A stretch of DNA of 64,000 bases. It comes from CALLMM01 sp964429855. Lineage in GTDB: Bacteria; Armatimonadota; Chthonomonadetes; Chthonomonadales; CAJBBX01. Position numbers and translations under genes: made by a program. This document shows positions 1 through 8,809 of this stretch, one piece after another. The stretch lies in contig CAYSDM010000018.1 of assembly GCA_964429855.1 (NCBI GenBank), forward strand, positions 1 through 64,000, written 5' to 3'. Under the pieces are notes generated by a model, which had not been told where the DNA came from, searched no databases, and saw only the letters and a list, made by a program, of their open reading frames with translations. Position 1 is the stretch's first letter. Each line of letters begins with the position of its first letter.

Positions 1-1141
1 GCTCCAGCTTTCCGCTCTGCAAGTCAATGCGGAACACCACAATGTTATCGGAGTTCTGGTTTGCCGCCAGCAGGAATTTCCCGGTGGGGTCAATGGCAAA
101 GTTTCGCGGCGTCTTGCCTCCGGTTAACTGATGACCAATCAGTGACAGCCTGCCGGTCTCCGGCTGGATGGCGTAGATCACGATGCTGTCGTGTCCTCGA
201 TTGGAACCGTAGAGAAACCTTCCGGATGGATGGACGACCACTTCGGAGGTATAGCTGGTCTGCTTATAGCCTTCTGGCAGCGCGTTGATTGTCTGGACTT
301 CCGTCAGAACGCCTCTCCGCGCATCGTACTGGAAGGCGGTAACCGTGTTCGAGAGTTCGTTGATCACATATCCGTAACGTCCATTGGGATGAAAGGCGAA
401 GTGTCGCGGACCGGCTCCCGGCGCAACCGATGCATAGGGCGGATCATTCGGCGTGAGATCTCCTCTCTTCGCGTCGAAGCGGTAGACCAGCAGTCTATCC
501 AGTCCCAGGTCTGCAGCGATCAAATAACGGCTGGCGGGATCGGGATTGATCGAGTGCGCGTGCGGACCCTCCTGACGCGACGGATTCACGCTGCTGCCGG
601 TGTGCTGAACGAATCCGGTGGCGGGAGCCAGTCTTCCATCTTCTTCGATGGGCAGAGCCGCGACGCTTCCTCCGCCGTAGTTGGCGACGAATGCATATTT
701 GCCCTGTTTATCGAGGGAGATATGACAGGGACCGCTCCCGCCGGACGACTGCTGATTTAACAGCGTGAGAAGCCCGGTCTTTGCGTTGATGGCAAACGCG
801 CTGACCGCGCCGGTCTTCATTCCGCTGAACTCCCCGATCTCATTGACCGCGTAGAGGAAACGGCGATTGGGATGAATCGCCAGAAAAGAGGGGTTGGGGA
901 CATCGGAGGCTACGCCGACAGGACGCAGTGCGCCCGTCTCCGAATTAAACTCCAGAATGTAGATGCCTTTACTGCGTGCTCCCGTGTAGGTTCCGACGTA
1001 GACCATTATTCTCTCCTTTTTCACGGCGGAAGATGGCGGAGGGATGACGGCGAAGCCGGGCTGAACGGGCATCGCCGCCGCAATGAGAAGCGGCATTGCC
1101 ATTAGACGCCGCAACAGGTTCTGTCGAAGCGTGCGTATCAT
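1..1141 (-). CDS. Secreted lactonase-family seven-bladed beta-propeller, C-terminus cut by window edge
   Basis: The minus strand is open from an ATG at 1141 to the window edge (about 380 codons), with AGGAG just upstream. Residues 1-32 form a basic, then hydrophobic, export signal. The mature part opens with MVYVGTYTGARSKGIY and carries repeated blades (NPSFLAIHPNRRFLYAVNE, GPCHISLDKQGKYAFVANYG, GPRHFAFHPNGRYGYVINE, TPRNFAIDPTGKFLLAANQ). This is the pattern of the lactonase (6-phosphogluconolactonase, YbhE/Pgl-like) family. Family members open sugar lactones such as 6-phosphogluconolactone, but the export signal argues against a cytosolic pentose-phosphate role, so the substrate is unknown. 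It is divergent from the sulfatase at 1231. The remaining C-terminal residues lie outside the window. Confidence 0.88.
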   Translation of the reverse strand, partial: MIRTLRQNLLRRLMAMPLLIAAAMPVQPGFAVIPPPSSAVKKERIMVYVGTYTGARSKGIYILEFNSETGALRPVGVASDVPNPSFLAIHPNRRFLYAVNEIGEFSGMKTGAVSAFAINAKTGLLTLLNQQSSGGSGPCHISLDKQGKYAFVANYGGGSVAALPIEEDGRLAPATGFVQHTGSSVNPSRQEGPHAHSINPDPASRYLIAADLGLDRLLVYRFDAKRGDLTPNDPPYASVAPGAGPRHFAFHPNGRYGYVINELSNTVTAFQYDARRGVLTEVQTINALPEGYKQTSYTSEVVVHPSGRFLYGSNRGHDSIVIYAIQPETGRLSLIGHQLTGGKTPRNFAIDPTGKFLLAANQNSDNIVVFRIDLQSGKLE

Positions 1142-1230
1142 AGTTTCTCCTGTGAGAGGCTGAACGCGCCTTGTTAAGATCAGGATGAATGTCGTTTCGC
1201 TCTTATATTCTATAAAGGAGTACTCATCTC

Positions 1231-2574
1231 ATGCCCGGTTTGAATGTGATCGTCTTCTTCACAGACCAACAACGTCATGATACCACCGGCGTACATGGCT
1301 GCCCGCTCGATCTGACTCCCAACTTCGACCGGATGGCGATTGAGGGAACGCACCTTAGCCACTCCTACACCTGTCAGCCGGTGTGCGGTCCGGCGCGTTC
1401 CTGTCTGCAAACGGGGATGTATGCGACCAGAAACGGGTGCTATCGCAACGGCATTCCGCTTCCCGCTGATTGCAAGACTCTGGCGCACCGATTTGCAGCG
1501 GAAGGATACCGAACCGGGTATATCGGCAAATGGCATCTGGCAGACAGCGACCAGATCGGTCCGGTTCCGCCGGAACAGCGCGGAGGCTATGAGTACTGGC
1601 TTGCCTCCAACGTGCTGGAGTTCACCTCCGACGCTTACGACTGCACACTGTACGACTCGGAATGTCGCAAGGTGAAGCTGCCGGGGTATCGGGTGGATGC
1701 GCTGACCGATGCCGCCATTCGCTACATAGATATGCGCCGAACCGAGCCGTTCTTCCTCTTTCTCTCCTTCCTGGAGCCGCATCACCAGAACCATCGCGAC
1801 GACTATCCGGCTCCCGATGGGTACGCGCAGCGATATGCCGGACGCTGGACGCCTCCCGATCTGATGGCGCTGGGCGGCTCCGCGCCGCAGCATCTTCCGG
1901 GCTATTTCGGCATGGTAAAGCGTCTGGATGAAGCGCTGGGAAGGCTGCGAGACGCGCTGAAGAGTTTGAATCTGGATAATCAGACCATCCTGCTCTTTAC
2001 CTCGGATCACGGCAACCACTTCAAAACCCGTAATCGGGAGTATAAACGCTCCTGTCACGACTCCTCACTGCGCGTTCCGACTGCGCTGGTCGGTCCGGGG
2101 TTGGATGGCGGAGGGCATATAAATGATCTGGTCAGCTTGATAGACCTGCCGCCTACGCTGCTGGATGCGGCGGGGCTTGCGGTTCCTCCGGAGATGCAGG
2201 GACATTCAATCCTGCCACTTCTCCGTGGAGAGCGAGGAGGATGGCAGGAGGAGATCTTCGCGCAGATCAGCGAATCGCAGGTTGGTCGCTGCATTCGAAC
2301 CTCGCGCTGGAAATACAGCGTAGTCGCAGTGGAGGCGAACGGCTGGTCGGACATGAATTCGGACGAATACGCAGAGGAGTACCTGTACGATCTCTACGCC
2401 GATCCCTATGAACTCAACAATCTGGTGACACTGAACGCCTATGCGGAGGTGAAAGCATCTCTGAGAGCGCGTCTGATACAGCGCATGCGGGAGGCGGGGG
2501 AGAGCGTACCGGTTATTCACCCGTATGAGCCAATGGGCGATTCCGGGCAGAGGCGCGTGAATCTTGAGGTCTGA
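1231..2574 (+). CDS. Type I sulfatase (formylglycine-dependent)
   Basis: This 447-residue protein is a formylglycine-dependent sulfatase, hydrolysing sulfate esters of an unidentified carbohydrate or other substrate. Visible family marks are the N-terminal metal segment FFTDQQ (Asp12), the CxPxR motif CGPAR at 52-56 whose Cys52 would be oxidised to formylglycine, GKWHL at 99-103 (Lys100, His102), and SDHGNH near 258-263. It starts at ATG 1231 behind AAAGGAG. No signal peptide is visible, so it may be cytoplasmic, unlike many sulfatases. No anaerobic or FGE-type maturase gene lies in this window. It is divergent from the lactonase gene, and the 90 bp between them must hold both promoters. Family is certain; substrate is not inferable. 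Confidence 0.93.
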   Translation: MPGLNVIVFFTDQQRHDTTGVHGCPLDLTPNFDRMAIEGTHLSHSYTCQPVCGPARSCLQTGMYATRNGCYRNGIPLPADCKTLAHRFAAEGYRTGYIGKWHLADSDQIGPVPPEQRGGYEYWLASNVLEFTSDAYDCTLYDSECRKVKLPGYRVDALTDAAIRYIDMRRTEPFFLFLSFLEPHHQNHRDDYPAPDGYAQRYAGRWTPPDLMALGGSAPQHLPGYFGMVKRLDEALGRLRDALKSLNLDNQTILLFTSDHGNHFKTRNREYKRSCHDSSLRVPTALVGPGLDGGGHINDLVSLIDLPPTLLDAAGLAVPPEMQGHSILPLLRGERGGWQEEIFAQISESQVGRCIRTSRWKYSVVAVEANGWSDMNSDEYAEEYLYDLYADPYELNNLVTLNAYAEVKASLRARLIQRMREAGESVPVIHPYEPMGDSGQRRVNLEV

Positions 2575-2592
2575 GCGCTAGGTCTCCTTCTC

Positions 2593-2622
2593 TTGCGATT
2601 CTTTTCGACCAGTCGGTATACT
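2593..2622 (+). promoter_or_regulatory. Candidate sigma-70 type promoter for trmFO
   Basis: TTGCGA (2593-2598) and TATACT (2617-2622) are separated by 18 bp, matching the housekeeping consensus at 4/6 and 5/6 positions. Transcription would begin near 2629 and give a leader of about 70 nt that contains the hairpin at 2649-2673. Confidence 0.5.
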
Positions 2623-2648
2623 TATCCACAATAAATAGACGGGGTGAC

Positions 2649-2678
2649 GCAGGGCGCTGCCAGAGCGCCCTGCGCTTT
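2649..2678 (+). promoter_or_regulatory. Perfect 10-bp hairpin followed by a short U-run in the trmFO leader
   Basis: GCAGGGCGCT (2649-2658), a 5-nt loop and AGCGCCCTGC (2664-2673) form a perfect stem, followed by GCTTTTC. It sits after the sulfatase stop at 2574 but downstream of the candidate promoter at 2593-2622 and 25 nt before the trmFO start codon. It can be read as the sulfatase terminator or as an attenuator in the trmFO leader. The four-T run is short for an efficient terminator. Confidence 0.6.
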
Positions 2679-2697
2679 TCAGGGAGGCGGGGCGCGT

Positions 2698-4068
2698 ATG
2701 CAGCGCAGTCGGTACGACATCACCGTGATCGGCGGCGGGTTTGCCGGAGTGGAAGCGGCATGGGCGGCAGCGAGTCGCGGAAGCCGTGTCCTGCTCTATG
2801 AGATGCGTCCGAAACGCGCTACGGCGGTGCATCGCACAGGTGACCTTGCAGAACTGGTCTGCTCCAACTCCTTCAAATCGAACCTTCTGACCACTGCCAG
2901 CGGCGTTCTGAAGGAGGAGATGCGCCGTCTCGGATCGCTGATCCTGCCAATAGCCGAAAAGCATCGCGTACCGGCGGGAGAGGCGCTGGCAGTGGATCGA
3001 GAGCCGTTTGCCCGCGAGGTGACCGAGACTCTGGAGGGTCACCCGAATATCGTCGTGAGACGCGAAGAGGTCTGCATGATCCCGCAGGATCGTCCGCTGG
3101 TGATCGCGACCGGTCCGCTGACTTCAGAGGCGCTGGCGGGAGAGATTCGGAAGCTGACCGGCGGCGATTCGCTCTACTTTTACGATGCCGTCGCCCCGAC
3201 GGTGCTGCTCGATTCGGTGGATCAGACGAAGGTTTTCCGCGCATCGCGCCGGGGGAAGGGAGCGGGGATCGCTCCCTCGGCGGACGCTGCCGACAGCCGC
3301 GAATCCTCAGACTACCTCAACTGCCCGATGAGTAGAGAAGAGTATCTCGCCTTCTGGAATGCGGTGGTACATGCGGAGTTAGCCTCCGTGCATAACCCTG
3401 AAGAGGAGAAGATGCTCTTCTTTGAGATGTGCGTGCCGATAGAGGAACTGGCGCGGCGCGGAGAGAGAACGCTGGCGTTCGGGCCGATGAAGCCCATCGG
3501 ACTGACTGATCCGCGCACCGGACGCCGACCCTATGCGGTGGTGCAGCTTCGACAGGAGAATCGCGAGGGAACTCTCTGGGGACTGGTCGGATTCCAGACC
3601 CGCATGAAGTGGGGTGAGCAGAAGCGCATCTTCCGCATGATCCCCGGACTGGAGAGAGCAGAATTTATCCGCTACGGCGTCATGCACCGCAATACCTACA
3701 TCTGCGCGCCGAAGCTGCTGGACTACGCCATACAGATGCGCGACCATCCCGGCCTTTTCATGGCGGGGCAGATTACCGGCGTGGAGGGATATCTGGAGTC
3801 GGCTGCGACAGGACTGGTTGCGGGATTGAACGCCCATCAGTTTGCGCAGCAGAAAGAGCCGATCCGAATTCCGAGAGAGACCGCTTTGGGATCGCTCTGC
3901 GCCTATCTCGTGGAGACTGACCCGAAGCGATTCGCCCCGATGAACGCCAACTTCGGCATCATGCCGGAACTGACGGAGACGATCCGCGATAAACGCGAGA
4001 AGGCGCGTCGAAAAGCGGAGATCGCCCTTTCAGCAATAGATCGCTTCCTGGAAGAGATGAACCGATGA
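2698..4068 (+). CDS. trmFO: TrmFO, methylene-THF:tRNA (uracil-54-C5)-methyltransferase
   Basis: This 456-residue flavoprotein makes 5-methyluridine at position 54 of tRNA, using methylenetetrahydrofolate and reduced FAD. The N-terminus has the dinucleotide-binding fingerprint ITVIGGGFAGVEAA, followed by the family stretches YEMRP, AELVCSNSFKS and a C-terminal GQITGVEGYLESAATGL. Length and motif order match the TrmFO (formerly Gid) family. An in-frame GTG exists at 2644, but it lies before the leader hairpin and lacks a ribosome site. The ATG at 2698 follows GGGAGGCGG. The gene overlaps the next acetyltransferase by 4 bp (ATGA), so the two are probably translationally coupled and head an operon that may run on to 6797 or beyond. 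Confidence 0.96.
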   Translation: MQRSRYDITVIGGGFAGVEAAWAAASRGSRVLLYEMRPKRATAVHRTGDLAELVCSNSFKSNLLTTASGVLKEEMRRLGSLILPIAEKHRVPAGEALAVDREPFAREVTETLEGHPNIVVRREEVCMIPQDRPLVIATGPLTSEALAGEIRKLTGGDSLYFYDAVAPTVLLDSVDQTKVFRASRRGKGAGIAPSADAADSRESSDYLNCPMSREEYLAFWNAVVHAELASVHNPEEEKMLFFEMCVPIEELARRGERTLAFGPMKPIGLTDPRTGRRPYAVVQLRQENREGTLWGLVGFQTRMKWGEQKRIFRMIPGLERAEFIRYGVMHRNTYICAPKLLDYAIQMRDHPGLFMAGQITGVEGYLESAATGLVAGLNAHQFAQQKEPIRIPRETALGSLCAYLVETDPKRFAPMNANFGIMPELTETIRDKREKARRKAEIALSAIDRFLEEMNR

Positions 4069-4649
4069 AACGAAATCTATTTGAGGGGAAGCTGGTGCGC
4101 CTGCGCGCCTACGAGCCGGAAGACCGGGAGATGATGTACCGACAGCTTCAGGATTCGGAGATCAGCCGGTGCGACAGCGAGATTAAGTGGCCCTATGCGC
4201 GCAGCCATGTGTATCGCAACATCGAGCGGATGAACGAGAATCCTCATGCCGATGATCGGTCGCTGGCGATAGAGACCCTGGATGGCAGGCTGATCGGAGG
4301 ATTATCAGTCTACCACTGCGATACGCAGAACGGCACGTTTGGGATCGGACTGGGTATCGCGGACCGAACTGAATGGGGGAAGGGGTATGCGACCGAGGCG
4401 ATGCTTCTGGCGCTGCGATTCGTCTTCCATGAGCTGCGCTATCAGAAGTGTAATCTGGGCGTGTATGCCTTCAATACGCGCGCGCTTCGGCTCTATCAGC
4501 GGTTGGGATTTGTGGAGGAGGGATGCATTCGGCGCAACTACTACACCGGCGGGCAGTATCATGACGAAATTCAGATGGGGATGACACGCGAGGAGTTCGA
4601 CGCGCTCTACCCTGAGTGGAATGTCTTCGATCCGGACGAGTATAGTTAG
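4065..4649 (+). CDS. GNAT-family N-acetyltransferase (RimJ/RimL-like)
   Basis: This 194-residue protein has the GNAT fold typical of RimJ/RimL and small-molecule acetyltransferases (Acetyltransf_3 type). It opens with GKLVRLRAYEPEDREMMYRQ. The acetyl-CoA pyrophosphate loop is in EWGKGYATEAMLLALRF, followed by the conserved end pattern NTRALRLYQRLGFVEEGCIR and a tyrosine-rich tail. It acetylates an amino group of an unknown protein N-terminus or metabolite. Its ATG overlaps the stop of trmFO by 4 bp and no separate promoter is visible, so it is in the trmFO operon. Substrate cannot be predicted from the sequence. Confidence 0.9.
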   Translation: MKRNLFEGKLVRLRAYEPEDREMMYRQLQDSEISRCDSEIKWPYARSHVYRNIERMNENPHADDRSLAIETLDGRLIGGLSVYHCDTQNGTFGIGLGIADRTEWGKGYATEAMLLALRFVFHELRYQKCNLGVYAFNTRALRLYQRLGFVEEGCIRRNYYTGGQYHDEIQMGMTREEFDALYPEWNVFDPDEYS

Positions 4650-4660
4650 GGGGATAGGCG

Positions 4661-5488
4661 TTGTCCGATATACAGGAGACCATACAGCAGGTTGCCGGAG
4701 AACTGGACGGAGAGGTCTCTCTCTCCGCGAAGGATCTGAAAACGGGGCGAACGATTGCCTATCATGCCGACCGGAAATGCCCGACTGCCAGCGTCATCAA
4801 GCTGCCGATACTGGCGCATGTAGTTCTGCTTGCGCGTGAGGGTTCGCTCTCCCTGGAGGAGACGGTTACTCTGAGAGATGCCGATAAGACACCCGGCGCG
4901 GGAATCCTGACGCAGCTTTCTTCCGGGCTGAAAATAACTCTGCGCGATGCCTGTATGCTGATGATCGCGCTATCCGACAACACCGCCACCAATTTGTTAC
5001 TGGATCGGGTCGGGATCGAGGGCGTAAATACGCGGATGCGGGAGATGGGACTTTCGCAGACGAAGCTGTTCCGTAAGGTCTACAGTTCCGATCCGCCTGT
5101 CTCGGCAGAGAATCGGCGGTATGGCCTGGGGGTGACGACGCCTCGCGAAATGCTGCGACTGCTGACGATGATCTATGAAGGTCGGGTTGGAGACAAAGAT
5201 TCCTGCGCGCAGATGCGCCATTTTCTGGGAGCGCAGCAGTACCGGGACGGCATTCCAAGACTGCTGCCGCCCACCTATCTCTTTCAGGGAAAAAGCGGGG
5301 CAGTTGATCGCGTCCGCAACGACATCGGCTATGTGATCGTGCCGGATGGCACGACAGTTGCTCTTGCCATCTTCTGTCAAAATCTGGGAACCGTTCTCTG
5401 GACGGAAGACAATCCCGCGCTTCTGACCATTGCCAGACTCTCACAGGAGATCGTTCGCTTCTTTGTCGTGAAGAGTAGTTCGAGGTGA
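4661..5488 (+). CDS. Class A beta-lactamase-like serine hydrolase without export signal
   Basis: This 275-residue protein carries the three active-site elements of the serine beta-lactamase/transpeptidase fold in order: SxxK (Ser44-Val-Ile-Lys47), SDN (105-107) and KSG (211-213). It belongs to the Beta-lactamase2 family. Two features are odd. No signal peptide is present, and the region where class A enzymes carry Glu166 (ExxLN) reads PPVSAENRRYGLGVT with no clear ExxLN. It may therefore be a cytoplasmic esterase or amidase, or an inactive relative, rather than an antibiotic-resistance enzyme. Translation begins at a TTG (4661) behind AGGGGGATAGG, 11 bp after the acetyltransferase stop, in the same operon. 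A later in-frame start would remove part of the fold. Confidence 0.88.
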   Translation: MSDIQETIQQVAGELDGEVSLSAKDLKTGRTIAYHADRKCPTASVIKLPILAHVVLLAREGSLSLEETVTLRDADKTPGAGILTQLSSGLKITLRDACMLMIALSDNTATNLLLDRVGIEGVNTRMREMGLSQTKLFRKVYSSDPPVSAENRRYGLGVTTPREMLRLLTMIYEGRVGDKDSCAQMRHFLGAQQYRDGIPRLLPPTYLFQGKSGAVDRVRNDIGYVIVPDGTTVALAIFCQNLGTVLWTEDNPALLTIARLSQEIVRFFVVKSSSR

Positions 5489-5621
5489 AGTAGCATCCGC
5501 TCTTTTTCCGGTCTTTTTCCCCGGCTTTCTACCGTGCAGCCTGAACGCCTTTTCGCCAATGATAGGGATGATAATGACGAGTATGACTCATCCGTCCGAT
5601 GGGGAAGGAAGGAGAAGTGTG

Positions 5622-6797
5622 TTGAGTTCAGAGAATGACCCGCGCGCTTCAGAAATCGAAATCGCTTCCATGCCCGAATCCTCCGCGCCTGAGAAGTCCG
5701 CTTTCGAGCGAAGCGGCGGAGGAAGAGACATCGTTATTGACACGATGCGCGGCTGGTTTATCACCCTGATGATCCTCAGCCATGTCGGTCCCATGACGCG
5801 GCTGAGCGTGATCGCCCATCTTCCGGTCTACATCAATGCCGCATCGGGATTTGTCTTTCTTTCCGGGTTTGTGCTGGGTATGGTGAATCGCCGGAGGATT
5901 GACAGGACATCCCCCCGGGAAGCCTACCTCAAGACCTGGAGCCGCGCCGGTCAACTCTGGATGATACACTGTGTGTTGATGTTTACCGTGTTTGCGTTTC
6001 AAGAGCGAACAGGACTGCTGCGCGAAGTGCCGTCAGTAGAGAAGGTGGGCGGGTGGTGGAATGTTCTCTGGATGATACCGACGCTGCACCTATTCACCAA
6101 CAACTTTATGAATATCCTGCCGATGTATATCCTCTTTATCGCCGTCACGCCGCTGGCGATTGAGGCGATCCGAAGACGGATCGGCTGGGCGTTTATCGTT
6201 CCCTCTTTTCTCCTGTATCTGATTGCGCTGGCTTACCCGGAGGTTCTCCGATTTCAACATGCGGTAGTGCGTCCGCAGATTTTCTCGCTGGCTTCCTGGC
6301 AGTTTGTCTTTTTTGGCGGGATGTTTCTGGGTTACTATCGGCAGGAACTGACGGAGCGGTTATGGCGACCCAACCGAAGATGGCTTCTTCCCGCCATGAT
6401 TGCTCTGTTTGCGGTCATGTTCGTCTGGGCGCAGCTTCACCGGGATGCTTTTGCCCGGTTTCGCCCCTCTGCGGACTTGCCCTACTGGCTCTATCTGAAA
6501 GAGACGCATGGACCGGTCATGGCGCTCTATTTCCTCTCCTTTCTGGCGCTGGGATATCTGTTTATTCAAGCCTGGCAGAAGAGAGGTTTCTTCACCAAGC
6601 CGATAGAGTGGTTTTCTACCATCGGTCGCTACAGCCTCTACTGCTTCCTGCTGCATCTGGTCTTCGCGCTGACGGCGCAAGCGTTGCAGGTGGATGTGAA
6701 GAAAGGGATCATGATGGAGGTGACAGCCGTGCTGAGCGTGGCAGCGATCTTTCTGATGGCAAAGTACCGGGTATTGGGGAGGATCATCCCGAACTGA
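5622..6797 (+). CDS. OpgC-like multi-pass membrane acyltransferase
   Basis: This is a polytopic membrane protein of about 391 residues resembling OpgC, which adds succinyl groups to periplasmic glucans in proteobacteria. Key stretches are IDTMRGWFITLMILSHVGP, then ASGFVFLSGFVLGM and about ten hydrophobic helices, ending in a short cytoplasmic tail (KYRVLGRI). The frame is open from an ATG at 5559, but that ATG has no ribosome site. The run GGAAGGAAGGAG at 5603-5614 points to TTG 5622 (or GTG 5619) as the start. The Ser/Glu-rich N-terminal 40 residues precede the first helix. No glucan synthase (OpgG/H) is nearby, so the acceptor is unknown. It follows the serine-hydrolase gene after about 130 bp. 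Confidence 0.85.
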   Translation: MSSENDPRASEIEIASMPESSAPEKSAFERSGGGRDIVIDTMRGWFITLMILSHVGPMTRLSVIAHLPVYINAASGFVFLSGFVLGMVNRRRIDRTSPREAYLKTWSRAGQLWMIHCVLMFTVFAFQERTGLLREVPSVEKVGGWWNVLWMIPTLHLFTNNFMNILPMYILFIAVTPLAIEAIRRRIGWAFIVPSFLLYLIALAYPEVLRFQHAVVRPQIFSLASWQFVFFGGMFLGYYRQELTERLWRPNRRWLLPAMIALFAVMFVWAQLHRDAFARFRPSADLPYWLYLKETHGPVMALYFLSFLALGYLFIQAWQKRGFFTKPIEWFSTIGRYSLYCFLLHLVFALTAQALQVDVKKGIMMEVTAVLSVAAIFLMAKYRVLGRIIPN

Positions 6798-6870
6798 TCG
6801 TGACTACCGGGGCAGGAGGAGAGGGGAGCTTCTGCGAAACTCAGTGCAATCGAAACTGCAGGAGCAAACG

Positions 6871-8664
6871 ATGATCCCCTCCATTGAACTGACGGAACGC
6901 GCCTCTCCCCCGGCATGGGCGTTATGGGAGCGGTTTCTGCTGGATGCGATGAGCCGCGCCGCAGTGGATTTTGTGCAACGCTACACCCGTCCCGACGGGA
7001 CGCTGATCTGGCGAGAAGAGTGGCCGGGCATGGACGGCTCGGATGACGCCTACGAGAGCTTTTTTAACTTTCCGCTGCTCTATGCGCTGGGAGGCGATCC
7101 CGAACTGGATCGGCTTGCGCGCTCTGAGTGGGAGGCAATCACGCGACAGTTCACCGCGTATGGACAGGTCTACCGGGAGTTCGACGCCTACTACGACTGG
7201 ATGCATCACGGCGAAAGCAGCCTGCTGTTCTACTACTTCGGGCTGAGCGATCCGAAAAACGCGCGGATGATCGGCAGGGCGCGCCGGTTCGCCGCCATGT
7301 ATATGGGGGAGGACCCGGAGGCGGATAACTACGATCCCGCTCTTCGCCTGATCCGCTCGCCGATCACCGGAAGCCGTGGTCCTCGATATATCAATACGGC
7401 AGAGGACTGGTCTACCCACCGCGAGGTTCTTGCCCTCTATCCCCCTCCCTATGATGACATTCCCGGCATTTCCCCCGGCGCAAAGACCGCCGACTGGAAC
7501 GACGACGCCATCTTCATGGAGATACTTCGGCTTCTCAATCAGCGCATGATGCGGGGCGATATACCGCTCAATCTGACGACGACCAGCCTGATCACGCACG
7601 CCTACCTCTATTCGGGCGAAGAGAAGTATCGCGATTGGGTGAAAAACTATGTCTCTGCCTGGATGGAGCGTGTAGAGATGAATGGCGGTCTTCTGCCGGA
7701 TAATGTGGGACCGAAAGGCGTGATCGGCGAATGCATGGATGGAAAATGGTATGGAGGCTACTACGGTTGGCGATGGCCCCATGGATTTATGAATCTGATC
7801 GAGCCGTGCGTGATTGCCGCCTCCAATGCCCTGCTTCTCACCGGCGATAACTCCTTTCTTGATCTGCCGCGTCAGCTTCTGGATAGGATCTACGCGGAGG
7901 GGAAGGAGGAAGAAGGGATCTGGCACATACCGAACCGGCATCGAGAGGGAGGATGGTATGACTACCGTCCAGCGTCAGTCGCTGCGCCCTATGCGATCTA
8001 TCTCTGGTATCTTTCACAAAGAGGGGAGGATGAGGAGCGTGTTCGACAATGGACGGATGGCTGCGATTTAAGCCATATACCGGATACGCGGGGCAAAGGG
8101 GATAATACTCACACGCAGAACTGGTACCTCTACAGGAATGGCAATCTGCCCGGCTACCCGGAGGCAATTCTGCGGGTGAACTATGCGGAGATGGCGCGCC
8201 GATGTGCGCGAATGCGCGACGATAACGGCAACCCGGAGACCTGGGATGTGCATCACTGGCAGGATCTCAACCCCGTCGTGCTTGAGGGGCTGGTGAATCT
8301 AACGCTCGGTGCGCCGCAGACCATCTATCATGGCGGGCTGCTGCACTGTCTGATGCGCTACTTCGATCCGGAGCGCAGGCGTCCCGGTCTTCCCCCGGAT
8401 GTCGCCGCACTGGTGGGGCAGGTGGAGGGCGATACAGCGACGGTGGAGTTCGTCAACCTGAATCCGTTGGAGGAGAGGAGGGTTATCCTTCAGGCAGGCG
8501 CGTTTGCAGAGCACCAGATCATCGGGGCAGAGAGTTCAGGCAAAGAGACGACGGTCGGAGGCGCGCATCTTACGATTACACTGGCTCCCGCATCTGGCGG
8601 CTCTCTGCGCATACGATTCCACCGCTATAAAAACAAGCCAGCCTATGCATTCCCCTCGATGTGA
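6871..8664 (+). CDS. Large conserved orphan, probable alpha/alpha-toroid (six-hairpin) carbohydrate-active protein
   Basis: This 597-residue protein has no export signal and no family I can name with confidence. It is rich in Trp, Tyr and acidic residues spread over long helical repeats (WREEWPGMDGSDDAYESFF, REFDAYYDWMHHGESSLLFY, YYGWRWPHGFMNLIEP, WHIPNRHREGGWYDYRPAS). The C-terminal 80 residues are beta-rich. That layout, and repeats such as the TSLITHAYLYSGEEKYRDW helix, suggest an (alpha/alpha)6 glycoside hydrolase or lyase-like fold with a C-terminal jelly roll. The start is ATG 6871 behind CAGGAG; an upstream GTG at 6844 lacks a ribosome site. The sulfatase upstream and transporters downstream fit a polysaccharide-use role. 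This is inference. Confidence 0.85.
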   Translation: MIPSIELTERASPPAWALWERFLLDAMSRAAVDFVQRYTRPDGTLIWREEWPGMDGSDDAYESFFNFPLLYALGGDPELDRLARSEWEAITRQFTAYGQVYREFDAYYDWMHHGESSLLFYYFGLSDPKNARMIGRARRFAAMYMGEDPEADNYDPALRLIRSPITGSRGPRYINTAEDWSTHREVLALYPPPYDDIPGISPGAKTADWNDDAIFMEILRLLNQRMMRGDIPLNLTTTSLITHAYLYSGEEKYRDWVKNYVSAWMERVEMNGGLLPDNVGPKGVIGECMDGKWYGGYYGWRWPHGFMNLIEPCVIAASNALLLTGDNSFLDLPRQLLDRIYAEGKEEEGIWHIPNRHREGGWYDYRPASVAAPYAIYLWYLSQRGEDEERVRQWTDGCDLSHIPDTRGKGDNTHTQNWYLYRNGNLPGYPEAILRVNYAEMARRCARMRDDNGNPETWDVHHWQDLNPVVLEGLVNLTLGAPQTIYHGGLLHCLMRYFDPERRRPGLPPDVAALVGQVEGDTATVEFVNLNPLEERRVILQAGAFAEHQIIGAESSGKETTVGGAHLTITLAPASGGSLRIRFHRYKNKPAYAFPSM

Positions 8665-8809
8665 TGGAGTTCACAGACTCCTGTAACTCACTGTTAATCG
8701 GGTTGTAGTCTGAAGGTAGTTTTCGACAAGTAGAGTAGTATGTGACGATCAAACACGCCTGCGGCGAATGCCGACAGGCAAAAAACACTACTTGATGGAG
8801 ACTACATCT

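Noticed and set aside
191..760. Plus-strand open frame over the left-edge lactonase
   Set aside because: It is antisense to a clear beta-propeller coding frame with export signal and ribosome site; the plus-strand product has no domain pattern.
4661..5488. Annotating this as an antibiotic-resistance beta-lactamase
   Set aside because: No signal peptide and no clear Glu166 motif; sequence family alone does not support that function.
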